DNA of 64,000 nucleotides from CAVOJV01 sp963696325 (GCA_963696325.1 CAVOJV010000005.1:1-64000); one strand, 5' to 3'. Positions 45,015 to 55,722 are shown, counted from the stretch's first letter. The notes: generated by a model from the letters alone, not told the origin. Numbers and translations: made by a program.

Positions 45015-45623
45015 CTACGTCAGCAGTCCCTCCGTTTTCATCGCTTCCTTCACCATCGGCCGCTCGCCGATGCGGGCCATGTAGTCCTTCAGCGCAGGCC
45101 ACTTTCCGAGGTCGATGTTATGAATGTGCGTCCAGTTGAGGACGGTGAACAGGTACGCGTCGGCAACGCTGAACGCATCACCCATCAGGTACGGCTTGGC
45201 ACCGAGCGTATCCGCAAGGTAGTCAAAACGCTGGCCGAGCAGGTCTTTGGCGCTCTGCTTGGCCGCCTCGGGCGTGTCGGGTTTCCACAGCGGACCGTAC
45301 GACTTGTGGATCTCCGAACTCACGAAATTGAGCCATTCCATCAACCGGTAGCGTTCCATCGTCCCGGCTTTCGGTGCAAGCCCCGACTGCGGCTTCTGAT
45401 CGGCGAGATATTGGACGATGATGGAGGCCTCGGTGAGTATCTGCCCATCATCGAGCCGCAGCGCGGGCACATAGCCCTTGGGATTGACCTTGGTGTAATC
45501 TTCCCCACCCTCAGTCTGTTTCTTGCCTAGGTCCACCTTGTCGAGATCGAAGGACAAGCCCGCTTCGCGCGCGACGATATGCGCCGCCAGCGAGCAGGCG
45601 CCCGGAGCGTAGTACAGTTTCAT
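45015..45623 (-). CDS. Glutathione S-transferase (beta class)
   Basis: 202 aa. The thioredoxin-like N-domain starts MKLYYAPGACSLAAHIVARE, with the beta-class Cys10 and the GACS signature; GYVPALRLDDGQILTEASII provides the cis-Pro and glutathione contacts. The all-helical C-domain contains PYLMGDAFSVADAYLFTVLN. It conjugates or reduces electrophiles with glutathione. ATG 45623. Isolated in the island, with no regulator nearby. Confidence 0.92.
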   Translation of the reverse strand: MKLYYAPGACSLAAHIVAREAGLSFDLDKVDLGKKQTEGGEDYTKVNPKGYVPALRLDDGQILTEASIIVQYLADQKPQSGLAPKAGTMERYRLMEWLNFVSSEIHKSYGPLWKPDTPEAAKQSAKDLLGQRFDYLADTLGAKPYLMGDAFSVADAYLFTVLNWTHIHNIDLGKWPALKDYMARIGERPMVKEAMKTEGLLT

Positions 45624-45899
45624 TCGCGTTCTCCCGGTAAATCGAGTGCGATTGCTGCACCCGAGGTGAGTTGGACAGGTAAGTCTCCATGGAAGGCCGC
45701 CGCGATTAAGCCGCGGTGACAGTTACTCAGATTGGCGGCCAGGCGGAAAATTCACTTCTCCAGACCCCGCCTCGCGAGGAATGTCAGTACGCTCGCTAGC
45801 ATGCTCAATGGTAATAGCACAAAGTATTTCTATCCGATGGCGTCCAATGTAGTCTATCCGCGGTACAGACGAAAACCATAACGGGTGAGAAGTTAAGCG
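45624..45899. other. Intergenic, no gene recognised
   Basis: About 276 bp between the divergently placed gst and RHH-like genes. Presumably it holds both promoters; no clear -35/-10 pair was found. Confidence 0.4.
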
Positions 45900-46109
45900 A
45901 TGGCGGCGATCAAGACCGAGACCATCACTGTGCGGCACGAGCCTGCCGTGAAAGAGGGATTGAAAACGATGACGGGCCAGGAGCGGCGCAGTATCGCCAA
46001 TATGATTGAGGTAATGATCCGGGACTATTGCAGGCGCAACGGTATTGCGATTGCTGAACAGGGCGCTCTGTTTGATGACAACCAGAAACCGGCCACGGCC
46101 AGCAAATAA
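45900..46109 (+). CDS. Ribbon-helix-helix-like small protein next to restriction remnant
   Basis: 69 aa. ATG 45900 after GAGAAG. TITVRHEPAVKEGLKTMTGQ and RSIANMIEVMIRDYCRRNG have the beta-strand/two-helix outline of Arc-type DNA-binding proteins. It lies 9 bp before the HsdR fragment and is probably its regulator or an antitoxin remnant. Confidence 0.55.
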   Translation: MAAIKTETITVRHEPAVKEGLKTMTGQERRSIANMIEVMIRDYCRRNGIAIAEQGALFDDNQKPATASK

Positions 46110-46118
46110 GGATGATCG

Positions 46119-46945
46119 ATGCCTGAAACCCCGGAACGGAAATTCCGTCGAGAGATCGAGCGCCTGCTCGCTGCCGCCGGCTGGCAGGTGCTGGAGTACT
46201 TCGACGCGTATCTGATCGGCCTCACCGCCACGCCAAACAAATAGACCTTCGGCTTCTTCAACCAGAACCTGGTGATGGAATGCGGCCACGAGCAGGCTTT
46301 GGCCGACGGCGTCAACGTCAACTACGACGTCTACCGCATCAGGACCGAGGTGACCGAGGCCGGCGCCAAGGTGGAATCTGGCTACTGGCTGGAGGTGCGC
46401 GGCAAAGTCACCCGCGCCCGCCGCAACTGGCAGCTCGACAGAGCCCTTGAATACGAGCCCACGGAGCTCGACCGCGGCACCGACGTCGCGCAGAAGATCA
46501 CCTATCGCAGCACGGGTGCCAAGCCCGAGGATCTGATCAAGGCCTTCCGCACCAGCTACTACCCGCGCATTGCCGTCACCGTGGGTGAGCCGGGGTTTCG
46601 CGAAAATCCCGAGGATGTTCGCGCCGGAGAACGGGCTGACCCCCTGTGGTCAGCCCCGGGCTTTCTTCGCAGCTCACTTCCAATAGCGAAGAAAGTGATC
46701 GCCACCGGCACCGACATCAACCCGGTGGAGATCGTCGTCTTCATGCGTAGCGTGAAGAGCCGGAGCTTTTCTCGAACACATGAAGGGCCAGGGCGTGCGC
46801 GTGATAAGGGACGACGACCTGCGCGGCGTGAACCCGGGCGAGCACGTGCGTAAGGATCGCTTCGTGATCGTGGACTGCGTGTACGAGCGCGACAAGACCG
46901 ACTATCGCCCCATGGACAAGAATAAAGTCATCGTCGAACGCTGCG
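46119..46945 (+). pseudogene. HsdR (type I restriction) remnant with internal deletions
   Basis: N-terminus MPETPERKFRREIERLLAAA is fused by deletion to the helicase part (FDAYLIGLTATPNK, motif III), then a TAG at 46242, then FGFFNQNLVMECGHEQALAD and VNVNYDVYRIRTEVTEAGAK, DLIKAFRTSYYPRIAVTV, GTDINPVEIVVFMRSVKSR. A frame change near 46770 leads to GVRVIRDDDLRGVNPGEHVR. The nuclease and most of the motor are gone. Confidence 0.75.
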
Positions 46946-47826
46946 CTGCCCCTGTTCGGGCTTGGTGTGCCAGATTTCGGTGGCGTCTGTCGCACGGTCG
47001 TGCGCAAAAATGTGACCTCGCCCGTTAAAATTGCAATATGCACCTCACCGACTACCACGCCAAGTACATAGCCTACGAGCTGACCCGTCGCTTCCCGCCG
47101 GACAACGCTGAAAAGCTCGCCGGCGTGGTGGCTAGCGCCCAAGTCGATTTGAACCCGCATCAGGTCGATGCTGCGCTATTTGCCTTCAACTCGCCGCTTT
47201 CCAAAGGAGCGCTACTGGCAGACGAAGTAGGCCTCGGCAAGACCATCGAGGCGGGCCTCGTTCTCTCGCAGAAGTGGGCAGAGCGCAAGCGATGCATCCT
47301 GGTCATTACACCGTCCAACCTGCGCAAGCAGTGGTTTCAGGAACTGACCGAAAAATTCTTCCTGCCCTGCCGGATTCTCGAAGCCAAGCCCTATAACGCA
47401 GCCATCAGGCAAGGCCAGTTCCGCCCGTTCGAAGTGCACGAAATCGTCATTTGTTCTTACCAGTTCGCCAAGAGCAAGGCCGGCGACGTTCAGGCCGTAC
47501 CGTGGGACCTGGTGGTGATCGACGAGGCGCACCGGCTGCGTAACGTCTACAAACCATCGAACGTCATCGCCAACACGCTGAAGATGGCGCTGGCCGGCAA
47601 GGACAAGCGGCTGCTGACGGCGATGCCGTTGCAAAATTCATTGCTGGAGCTTTTCGGCCGGATTCCGCTTGATCCGCTGGTTGTGAGGCGCTTCGCGCCG
47701 AGCAAGCAGCGGATGTTATCCGCCACCCCGTTGTCGCGGGCGCGAGGCGTCCGCGACAACCAGTGGTTCGAACGCCACCAAGGCAGCGACCGGGTCACCG
47801 GTTCGCGCAGCGCCGACATGCGCTCA

Positions 47827-49339
47827 GAGGTTGTGAAAAAATTAGCGAAAGCCGTTTTTACTCCCCCGAACTTGAAGAAAGGCGACCACTGCACGAGGGA
47901 AACGACTCACACGAGATGATTCACTCTATATTTTCCGAGAAAACACCTAAGAAATTGATCTTTAATGTGTAAATATCATCTACTACGCGGCCACTGGACG
48001 CAATGCGGCTTCACGCATCACATTATGCGCGAGCGCAAACCATAATAAGACCGTTTTGGCTTTTTCCAGACCGCGCACGGCGAACTGCCGCAATCCCCGG
48101 TTACGGGCAATCGCATTGACGCATTCGGCGGTCGCCGCCCGCTCCTTGTAAATGATCTTGGCATCCGCCGTCCCCATCCGTTGCCGCCAAGCGGCCACTG
48201 CTGCACTGTCGTTGGGGAGCGGTTCATACCGGTCACGGGTGTCATCCTTGGGTTTAGCCACCGGCGCATACAGGATGACTTGCTTGTCGGCACACTGCTC
48301 CACTTCCGCCTTGCTGGCAAAACCGCCATCCACCAACGCCTCATCCGGATACTCACCGATGCGCGTGTGGATTTGCTCCAACAGGGGCGATAACTGGCCC
48401 TGATCAGCGCCTTCGTTGACCACCGTGACCCCGACGATGAGTTGACTGGCGGTGTCCGTGGACAACTGGGCATTAAAGGCTGGACGGAAACCGCCGTCCG
48501 GCATCTTCATCACCCGCGCATCCGGGTCCGTGGTCGACACCCGGGCTTTTTTTCGGTCGGCTTCCTTCTTTTTGGCTTCCACCTCCGGCAGTTGCCGCAC
48601 CGCCTCCCGCACCCGCTCACACCGCTCCCGCACCGCTCGGGCTTGGGCCGCTTGTTGGCGCCGGTTGACCTGCAGAGGGTTGTCCTCGCGCGCCCGGCGT
48701 AACTGGTCCAGATGGGCCTCCGCCGCTTGTAAGCACTCTTGTAAGGTTTCCCCGCGCCGGAACGAGGCCGCCCCCGCACTCGCGCGCACCCGCACCCCGT
48801 CTTGCGCCACCCGGTTCACATCGACTAACCCTTGCTGCATCAGGCTCGCCAGATGCAGCGTAAATTGCTGATCCAGCCAGCCCCCGTGGTCCGTATAAAA
48901 ATCCGCGAGGGTGTGATGATTGACCTTGACCCCCCCGCACAACCACCGATAGGCGCTGTGCGTCGCGCATAGGTCGGCGATCCGCCGCGCGCTGGTCTGA
49001 TGATCAATGATCGCGTACAGCCACACCGCCATCAGAATGCGCGGGTCAATCGCCGGACTCCCGGGTTGCCCTTCCACCGCTTTCACCCGTGCATACAACG
49101 CCGAGAGATCTAACCCACTGACAAACGCCCAGATGATCCGCGCCCGATGGTCGGCGTCAATCAGGTCATCGATCCGGCGCGGCAGCGGGTCTTCGCGCTC
49201 GCGGTCCGCACACCGTAAGCGGGGCGGGGCCAGCGTCGAGGGCGTTTGAGGGTCTTCCATATCACACCTGCAAGGAGGAAATCGGTCAGCGCGGATTTTA
49301 CATCGGGTTAAATCGGCGTGGGGGTTTTTTCACAGCCTC
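47827..49339 (-). mobile_element. IS1182/IS5-type insertion sequence
   Basis: 1513 bp. Inverted repeats GAGGTTGTGAAAAA at 47827 and TTTTTTCACAGCCTC ending 49339; 3-bp target duplication TCA (47824-47826 and 49340-49342). Removal restores the helicase reading SADMRSALVDYF. Confidence 0.88.
47983..49260 (-). CDS. IS1182/IS5-type transposase (DUF772 N-terminus)
   Basis: 425 aa, intact. DUF772-like start (IDDLIDADHRARIIWAFVSG, PAIDPRILMAVWLYAII), first catalytic Asp in VNRVAQDGVRVRASAG, coiled region, then GFRPAFNAQLSTDTASQLIV, EALVDGGFASKAEVE (second Asp) and YKERAATAECVNAIARNRGL (Glu). Because it is intact and a matching MITE lies nearby, it could mobilise that MITE. Confidence 0.88.
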   Translation of the reverse strand: MEDPQTPSTLAPPRLRCADREREDPLPRRIDDLIDADHRARIIWAFVSGLDLSALYARVKAVEGQPGSPAIDPRILMAVWLYAIIDHQTSARRIADLCATHSAYRWLCGGVKVNHHTLADFYTDHGGWLDQQFTLHLASLMQQGLVDVNRVAQDGVRVRASAGAASFRRGETLQECLQAAEAHLDQLRRAREDNPLQVNRRQQAAQARAVRERCERVREAVRQLPEVEAKKKEADRKKARVSTTDPDARVMKMPDGGFRPAFNAQLSTDTASQLIVGVTVVNEGADQGQLSPLLEQIHTRIGEYPDEALVDGGFASKAEVEQCADKQVILYAPVAKPKDDTRDRYEPLPNDSAAVAAWRQRMGTADAKIIYKERAATAECVNAIARNRGLRQFAVRGLEKAKTVLLWFALAHNVMREAALRPVAA

Positions 49340-49745
49340 TCAGCGCTGGTGGACTATTTCCGCGAGCAGGGCCGTATCATGATCGCCACCAAGGCCTGGG
49401 CCGAGGGCATCAACCTCCAGTTCTGTTCGCTGGTGGTGAACTACGATTTGCCGTGGAACCCACAACGCATCGAGCAGTGCATCGGCCGCTGCCACCGCTA
49501 CGGCCAGAAGCACGATGTGGTGGTGGTGAACTTCCTTAACCGCAAAAACGCGGCCGACCAGCGCGTCTTCGAACTGCTGTCCGAGAAATTCCAGCTCTTC
49601 GAAGGTGTCTTCGGCGCCAGCGACGAAGTCCTCGGTGCCATCGAGTCCGGGGTCGACTTCGAAAAGTGCATCGTCGCTATTTACCAGCGCTGCCGCAAAC
49701 CCGATGAAATCCAGACTGCCTTCGATCAGCTCCAACTCGAACTGA

Positions 49746-49834
49746 GAGGCTGTGAAAAATTCGACTTTTTCTAATTGTAAGTCATTGAAATGCAGAGTTA
49801 TAAAATTCTGCTTAGGGGATTTTTTCACAACCTC
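49746..49834. mobile_element. MITE with the same ends as the IS at 47827-49339
   Basis: 89 bp bounded by GAGGCTGTGAAAAA and TTTTTTCACAACCTC, with a 3-bp duplication TGA on each side (49743-49745 and 49835-49837). No coding capacity. Ends and TNA-type target match the neighbouring IS, so it is most likely a non-autonomous derivative. Confidence 0.85.
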
Positions 49835-50883
49835 TGAGCCTGGAGATCAACGAATCCATGACGCGCACCCGCCAGAAACTGCTGGAGCACTTCGACGACG
49901 AAGTTCGGGAAAAGCTCAAGGTGCGCGACGAGCCTTCCAAAGCATATCTCAACCGCTTTGAGCGCCCGCTCATGCGGCTCACGCGGTATGAACTTAATGA
50001 TCAAGCCGAATTTCTGGGGGATGCCTCTTTCCGCCTGACGGCGCAACCCTTCCCGCAGCACTCCGCCGCCATCCCGCTCGGGCTGCATGAACTGCCGCGC
50101 CGTTCCGGTGAAGCGCACCTCTACCGCCTCAACCAACCGCGTGCTGAAGCCTTGGTGGCACAGGCGAAGAACCGCGACCTCCCAACAGCCGGAGTTCAAT
50201 TTGACTACGGCTAGCATGACGGCAAAGTCACATCCCTGGAGCCGCTCATTGACGAGACCGGCTGGCTCACCCTTTCGCGTTTCAGTGTGGAATCGCTCGA
50301 TCAGGCGGAAGACCACCTCATCTTCTCGCCAATCACTGATGATGGCCAAACGTTGGAGGAAGAAACCGCGGAACGCCTGCTGACCCTGTCTTGCGTATCC
50401 ACCCAGCACCCGCAAGCGGGAGAGAATAGCGTTCAGGAAACACTCGACACGCTTACCCAACGCCGCCAGGCCGCCATCCAGCGCGACATCTCCGAGCACA
50501 ACGCGCGCTACTTCGAAGCCGAGGCTGACAAACTCGACGGCTGGGCCGACGATCTCAAGATTGGACTGGAACGGGAAATCAGGGAACTTGACCGCCAGAT
50601 CAAGGAGGCCCGCCGCGCCACCACTACCGCCCTCACCCTGGAGGAAAAGCTCGCCGGGCAAAAACAGATCAAGGCCCTTGTAGTCCAACGCAACCAGAAA
50701 CGGCGATCACTGTTTGACGCACAGGATCAGATTGACCAACAACGCGACGAAGTCATCACCGCTATCGAAGGGAAGTTGGCCCAGGCCACGAAGAGTGAAC
50801 GCTTGTTTGTGATCCGATGGGCACTGCAATGACACATAACGAGACACAAGCATGACCGAACCAACGATGAGTTGGAGTTTCTC

Positions 50884-51174
50884 ATGAACCGCACCCAGGC
50901 CCTTAAGCTTCTGACCGAGAGCAAACCATTCCTCGCTTCGCATTACGGCGTGACTGAACTCGCCTTGTTTGGTTCGACCGTGCGGGATACGGCGAAAGAG
51001 ACGAGTGACGTGGATGTTTTGGTTGATTTCGATGGTCCGGCGACTTCGGAGCGTTATTTCGGGGTGCAGTTTTACTTGGAAGATCTGTTCGGTTGCCCGG
51101 TGGATTTGGTGACCGAGAAGGCATTGCGCCCGGAGTTGCGTCCGTTTATTGAAAAGGAAGCGGTGCATGTCTGA
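50884..51174 (+). CDS. mntA: MntA-like nucleotidyltransferase antitoxin
   Basis: 96 aa. Minimal nucleotidyltransferase: LALFGSTVRDTAKETSDVDV gives GS-X10-DXD, and LVDFDG the third acidic residue. In MntA-HepT modules this enzyme AMPylates the HEPN toxin at a tyrosine. ATG 50884; end overlaps hepT by 8 bp. Confidence 0.9.
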   Translation: MNRTQALKLLTESKPFLASHYGVTELALFGSTVRDTAKETSDVDVLVDFDGPATSERYFGVQFYLEDLFGCPVDLVTEKALRPELRPFIEKEAVHV

Positions 51175-51520
51175 TTGCGTGCAGCGCGAATGGCGTTTCT
51201 ATCTGGATGACATGATCGGCTTTGCCGAAAAAGCCATGGCGTATACCGAAGGCTTCGACCAGGCGAATTTTCTAAGCAGCGTGCTGAACTACGATGCCAC
51301 GCTGCGTAACCTGGAGCTGATCGGGGAAGCGGCAACCCATGTACCGGAATCAGTTCGTTCAACCCATCCGCAAATACCCTGGCGGCTCATCATCGCGACC
51401 CGCAATCGCTTGATCCACGGCTATCTTGGCATCGACAACGATACCCTCTGGAGCCTCGTCCAGACCGATATACCATCTTTACTGCCCCAACTGCGAAAGT
51501 TGGGGGAAACGACCGTATGA
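51167..51520 (+). CDS. hepT: HepT-like HEPN toxin (DUF86)
   Basis: 117 aa, all-helical. The RX4HXY ribonuclease motif is intact in ATRNRLIHGYLGID, with LNYDATLRNLELIGEAATHV before it. It should cleave RNA unless modified by MntA. ATG 51167 lies in the mntA end, and its stop overlaps the ATG (51517) of the Mod gene, so the module is built into the restriction operon. Confidence 0.9.
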   Translation: MSDCVQREWRFYLDDMIGFAEKAMAYTEGFDQANFLSSVLNYDATLRNLELIGEAATHVPESVRSTHPQIPWRLIIATRNRLIHGYLGIDNDTLWSLVQTDIPSLLPQLRKLGETTV

Positions 51521-52854
51521 CGAAAAAACAAAACTGGAACTCACCTGAATTGGCAAGGAGAAACCGCCCAGGCTTGAGCCGCGCATCCTGCTGGAAGACC
51601 CGGCGAAGTCTTATCACGCGCGGCATCGGGTGAGGGGACGGGGATATTTTCGACAACCGACTGATCTTCGGGGACAACCTGCTGGCCTTGAAGGCGCTGG
51701 AGCCGGAGTTCGCGGGCAAGGTGAAATGCGTGTACATCGACCCACCGTACAACACCGGCAGCGCGTTCACGCATTACGACGATGGGTTAGAGCATTCGAT
51801 CTGGCTGTCGCTGATGCGGGACCGGCTGGAGATCATCCGGCGGCTGCTGTCGGAGGATGGCTCGCTGTGGATCACCATCGACGACAACGAGGCGCATTAC
51901 CTGAAGGTGTTGTGTGATGAGGTGTTTGGGCGGCCGAACTTCGTGGCTAATGCTGTTTGGCAGAAACGAACGTCGCGGGAGAATCGCGCTGCAATTGGCT
52001 CCTCACACGATCACCCGCTTATCTATGCCAAGCAAGGTGCGCTGGAATGGAAGAGTGCGAGACAGCTTCTTCCACGCAATGATGCTGGTTTTTCGAATCC
52101 AGACAACGATGCACGCGGCCCTTGGCGATCTATCCCCTTTAGCGCTCAAGGGTTCAGGCCGAATCAGATATACAAGATACGGACGCATTCTGGTGAATTT
52201 GTGGAACCCCCGAAGGGCTGTTGTTGGGCAGCGACCGAGTCAGTTTATGAGTCGTATCTCAAGGAAAGTCGGGTTTACTTTCCCAACGATGGAACAGGAC
52301 GACCGCGGATAAAGCAATTTCGAGGGGAAGATAAAGGGACTCGTTCCCACGAAGTAGGGCCGGAGCGCACGCTGCTGGTGTTGTGCCCCGCTTTCCGTGG
52401 GCGCGGCGAGTACCCTAACCTGACGGTGAAGAAGATTCCAAAACAAGTCTTGAACCGTTGCGAATGGGAGCATGACGATTACAGCCTGCGGGTGGAAAAT
52501 TTACCGCAAAAACCGCCCGAGCCGGGACAGCAGACATTGGACTTCAGCGAGGGTCCGCCCATGAAACGCGATCAGGTATTGTCGGTGTTGCGAGAGCGAC
52601 ACGCGGAGGTCGAGCGACGCTTCAACGTCAAGCATCTTGCCCTTTTCGGTTCGATGGCCCGGGATGAAGCATGGGAAGACAGCGATGTGGACGAGCTGGT
52701 GGAATTCGAGGGTACCGCGACTTTCGATGGTTATTTCGGCCTCAAGGACCATCTTGAGCAACTGCTCGGACAGCCGGCGGATTTTGTGACCGAAAAGGGT
52801 TTGAAGCCACGCGCCCGGGCGCATGTCGAAAAGGACCTGATCCGTGTCGCGTGA
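51517..52854 (+). pseudogene. Type III-like Mod DNA methyltransferase, internally deleted and fused to an MNT domain
   Basis: ATG 51517. RLEPRILLEDPAKSYHA-like N-terminus, two frame changes before 51688, then KVKCVYIDPPYNTGSAFTHY (DPPY catalytic motif) and WLSLMRDRLEIIRRLLSEDG. Near 52320 a deletion removes the target-recognition region and the SAM-binding FxGxG part, joining to LLVLCPAFRGRGEYPNLTVK and the normal Mod end (WEHDDYSLRVENLPQKPPEP). From 52561 the same frame continues into a nucleotidyltransferase domain (LALFGSMARDEAWEDSDVDE). Methylation activity is very unlikely. Whether the fusion protein is made is open. Confidence 0.75.
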
Positions 52855-52948
52855 TTGGCTGCTCTATCTGGGCGATTTGATCGAGAGTGAGGAAAAGATG
52901 GAACGCTTCGTGCGTGACCGAAGACATTCGAGACTTTCTCTCCGATGA
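52844..52948 (+). pseudogene. HepT-like (HEPN) N-terminal fragment
   Basis: GTG 52844 overlapping the MNT end; VSRDWLLYLGDLIESEEKME and RFVRD match the start of HEPN toxins, then the frame is lost. A following stretch DIRDFLSDEAIFDAEED (to 52985) seems the tail of another small gene. So a second MNT-HEPN pair once stood here. Confidence 0.55.
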
Positions 52949-53006
52949 GGCCATCTTCGATGCTGAAGAAGACTCAAAACGATAACCGCAGCACGGACCA
53001 TCCGCA

Positions 53007-55694
53007 GTGAACCGCCACGTCAACGCCATTGCCGGCCGCCTCTCGCTGCGCCCGCCCCAGCGTCGTTCGCTGGAAATTCTCGACCGTGTCACCGAGATCG
53101 CGCCACCCGGCAAGGAGGCTGACACCAACGCCGTGCTGGAAATGATCCGCGGCGAATTTCCCTCGGTCACGGACTTCGAGCGCGAATTTCCGTCGCTGTG
53201 CTTTGCGCTCGCCACTGGCGTCGGCAAGACGCGGCTGATGGGCGCGTTCATCAGCTATTTGCATCTGGCGCACGGCATCGACAACTTCTTCGTGCTGGCG
53301 CCGAACCTGACCATCTACAACAAGCTGATCGCCGACTTCAGCGACCGCAATCATCCCAAGTACGTTTTTCGGGGCATCGCGGAATTCGCCATCGATGCGC
53401 CCTCGATCATCACCGGCGACAACTACGACCAGCATGACCCGCGAAGCGGCACGCTCTTCGGTGGCGTCCGGATCAACATCTTCAACATTTCCACGATCAA
53501 CTCCGAAGTGCGCGGCGGCAAGTCGCCGCGCATCAAGCGGCTTTCGGAATACATCGGCGAGAGCTACTTCGATTATCTGGCCGGCTTGCCGGACCTGGTG
53601 ATGTTGATGGACGAGTCGCATCGCTACCGCGCCAGCGTCGGGATTCGCGCCATCAACGAGCTGAAGCCGATTCTGGGGTTGGAGTTGACGGCCACGCCGT
53701 TTGTGGAGTCCCCGCGCGGTGCAGTGGCGTTCAAGAACGTGATTGTCGACTACCCGTTGGGCCGCGCCATGGCCGACGGCTTCGTCAAGGAACCGGCGGT
53801 GGTGACGCGCAAGAACTTCAATCCGGCGGGCATGTCGGCGGAGGAAATCGAGCGCCTGAAACTGGAAGACGGCGTGCGCCTGCACGAAAGCGTGAAGGTG
53901 GAACTGGAGACCTACGCCCGCGAGAGCGACAACCCCATCGTCAAGCCCTTCCTGCTGGTGATTGCCCGTGATACCACCCATGCCGGGCAACTGACCGAGC
54001 TGATCAAGTCGGACAACTTCTTCGAGGGACGCTACCGGGACAAGGTCATCCGGGTGGATTCGAGCAAGACCGGCGCGGAAGAGGAGGAGATGATCGGACG
54101 GCTGCTCAAGGTGGAGCATACCGACGAGCCGACGGAGATCGTGATTCACGTCAATATGCTGAAGGAAGGCTGGGACGTGACCAACCTCTACACCATCGTG
54201 CCGCTGCGGGCGGCCAATGCCCGCATCCACATCGAGCAGTCCATCGGCCGCGGCCTGCGCCTGCCTTATGGAAAGCGCACCGGCGTGACGGCCGTGGACC
54301 GGCTGAACATCGTCGCCCACGACAAGTTTCAGGAAATCATCGATGAGGCCAACAAGCCGGATTCGGCGATCCATTTGCAGACGGTGGTGCTGGACACGGA
54401 TGCGCTTGGACAGAAAACGACCACGGTGGTGTCGCAATCGTGTGTGGCCACCAGGCTGGGGTTGAAGCCCGCGCAGGTGACGAGCAGCACGACGGTGGCT
54501 GGCCAGGATGAGGTGCCTGTTTTCACCAAGCCGGAAGAGCAGAAGGTGGCACAGATCACCTATGAGGTCATCTGCAAGCTGGAAAACCAGCCGCAGACCC
54601 TGCCTACCATCGAGTACCTGAAGAAACCGGAAATCCAGGCGGCCATCGTCAAGGCGGTTGAGGAGCAGCATCAGCCGACCCAATTGGAATTGGACGGGGT
54701 GACGGAGAAGCCGGACTTTGCCGCCGTGGTGGCGAAAACCGTCGAGCTGGTCACGCAGCAGACGATCGACATCCCGCGTATTCTGGTGGTGCCCAAGGGC
54801 GAAGTGAAATCCGGCTTCAAACCTTTCACGCTCGAACTTTCCACGCTGAAGTACCCTGCAGTATCCGACGAGCTTTGGATTCAGCACTTGCGCACCAATC
54901 AACTGGAAGTGGTGGCGCTAGGCCATGGCGGCATCGAGGAAGCTCGCTTGGAAGACTATGTGGTTAGCGGACTGGTGGACTTCGACGATATTTCCTACGA
55001 CGAACAGGCGGATCTGCTCTACGACCTGGCAGCCCAGACCGTGCAGCATTTCAAGGGTTATCTGTCCGAGGAGGACACGCGCAAGGTGCTGCGCTGCTAC
55101 CAGCGTGACATCGCTCGATTCATCCACGTCCAGATGCAGGCGCACTACTGGGTAGATGTTGTCGGCTACGAGGTGAAGGTCAGCAAGGGCTTTACCGAAC
55201 TGAAGCAGAGCGCCTACACGTATTTCGTGCAGGAACCGACCGCCAACTACCGGGTGGAGCCAGCGGACAAGAGCAACATGGCAAAGTACCTGTTTGGCGG
55301 CTTCCAGCATTGCCTCTATCCGGTACAGAAGTTCGATTCAGACTCGGAGCGCAAGCTGGCGGTGATTCTGGAGCGCGAGGCCAGCAAGTGGTTCAAGCCG
55401 GCAAAGGGTCAGTTCCAGATTTACTACCAGAATGGAGCGGACCATCTGGAATATCAGCCGGACTTCGTTGCTGAAACCGCCGACACGATCTTTATGCTGG
55501 AACCCAAGAAGCGCACGGAACTTGTAGACCCGGTCGTCATTGCCAAGAAGGAGGCGGCGGTCAAGTGGTGCGCGAATGCTTCGGACCATGCGGCGAGTTA
55601 TGGTGGGAAGACTTGGCGTTACGTGCTGATTCCGCATGACGCGATTGCGGAGAACATGACGCTTGGCGGTCTTGTGAAGCAGTTCGGCAGTTGA
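53007..55694 (+). CDS. Type III restriction endonuclease Res subunit (DEAD/DEAH helicase-nuclease)
   Basis: 895 aa, uninterrupted; GTG start 53007. Helicase motifs: LCFALATGVGKTRLMGAFIS (Walker A), LVMLMDESHRYRAS (DEXH-type), LGLELTATPF (III), VIHVNMLKEGWDVTNLYTIV, HIEQSIGRGLRLPYG (VI). The C-terminal PD-(D/E)XK nuclease is HLEYQPDFVAETADTIFMLE followed by PKKR. Res cuts only in complex with Mod; the Mod gene beside it is deleted for its recognition part, so this Res is probably silent unless a Mod elsewhere serves it. Confidence 0.92.
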   Translation: MNRHVNAIAGRLSLRPPQRRSLEILDRVTEIAPPGKEADTNAVLEMIRGEFPSVTDFEREFPSLCFALATGVGKTRLMGAFISYLHLAHGIDNFFVLAPNLTIYNKLIADFSDRNHPKYVFRGIAEFAIDAPSIITGDNYDQHDPRSGTLFGGVRINIFNISTINSEVRGGKSPRIKRLSEYIGESYFDYLAGLPDLVMLMDESHRYRASVGIRAINELKPILGLELTATPFVESPRGAVAFKNVIVDYPLGRAMADGFVKEPAVVTRKNFNPAGMSAEEIERLKLEDGVRLHESVKVELETYARESDNPIVKPFLLVIARDTTHAGQLTELIKSDNFFEGRYRDKVIRVDSSKTGAEEEEMIGRLLKVEHTDEPTEIVIHVNMLKEGWDVTNLYTIVPLRAANARIHIEQSIGRGLRLPYGKRTGVTAVDRLNIVAHDKFQEIIDEANKPDSAIHLQTVVLDTDALGQKTTTVVSQSCVATRLGLKPAQVTSSTTVAGQDEVPVFTKPEEQKVAQITYEVICKLENQPQTLPTIEYLKKPEIQAAIVKAVEEQHQPTQLELDGVTEKPDFAAVVAKTVELVTQQTIDIPRILVVPKGEVKSGFKPFTLELSTLKYPAVSDELWIQHLRTNQLEVVALGHGGIEEARLEDYVVSGLVDFDDISYDEQADLLYDLAAQTVQHFKGYLSEEDTRKVLRCYQRDIARFIHVQMQAHYWVDVVGYEVKVSKGFTELKQSAYTYFVQEPTANYRVEPADKSNMAKYLFGGFQHCLYPVQKFDSDSERKLAVILEREASKWFKPAKGQFQIYYQNGADHLEYQPDFVAETADTIFMLEPKKRTELVDPVVIAKKEAAVKWCANASDHAASYGGKTWRYVLIPHDAIAENMTLGGLVKQFGS

Positions 55695-55722
55695 ACGCCA
55701 ATCGACGCTATCTGCCCCCCTG

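Larger units (their letters stand above)
47038..50832 (+). pseudogene. SNF2-type DEAD/DEAH helicase of a restriction/defence locus, multiply disrupted
   Basis: ATG 47038. N-lobe: LNPHQVDAALFAFNSPLSKG, LLADEVGLGKTIEAGLVL (Walker A), VVIDEAHRLRN (DEAH), LLTAMPLQNSLLELF (usual TATP altered). An internal deletion follows near 47650, then GSDRVTGSRSADMRS. The gene is interrupted by an IS (47827-49339). The C-lobe resumes SALVDYFREQGRIMIATKAW, INLQFCSLVVNYDLPWNPQR and IGRCHRYGQKHDVVVVNF. It is broken again by a MITE (49746-49834). A TAG lies at 50212-50214, and a coiled-coil tail (LDGWADDLKIGLEREIRELD) ends at 50832. Helicases of this architecture accompany Mod/Res pairs. Confidence 0.8.

Noticed and set aside
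52974..54902. Long minus-strand open frame opposite the Res gene
   Set aside because: Complement of the clear helicase motifs on the plus strand; no start context.
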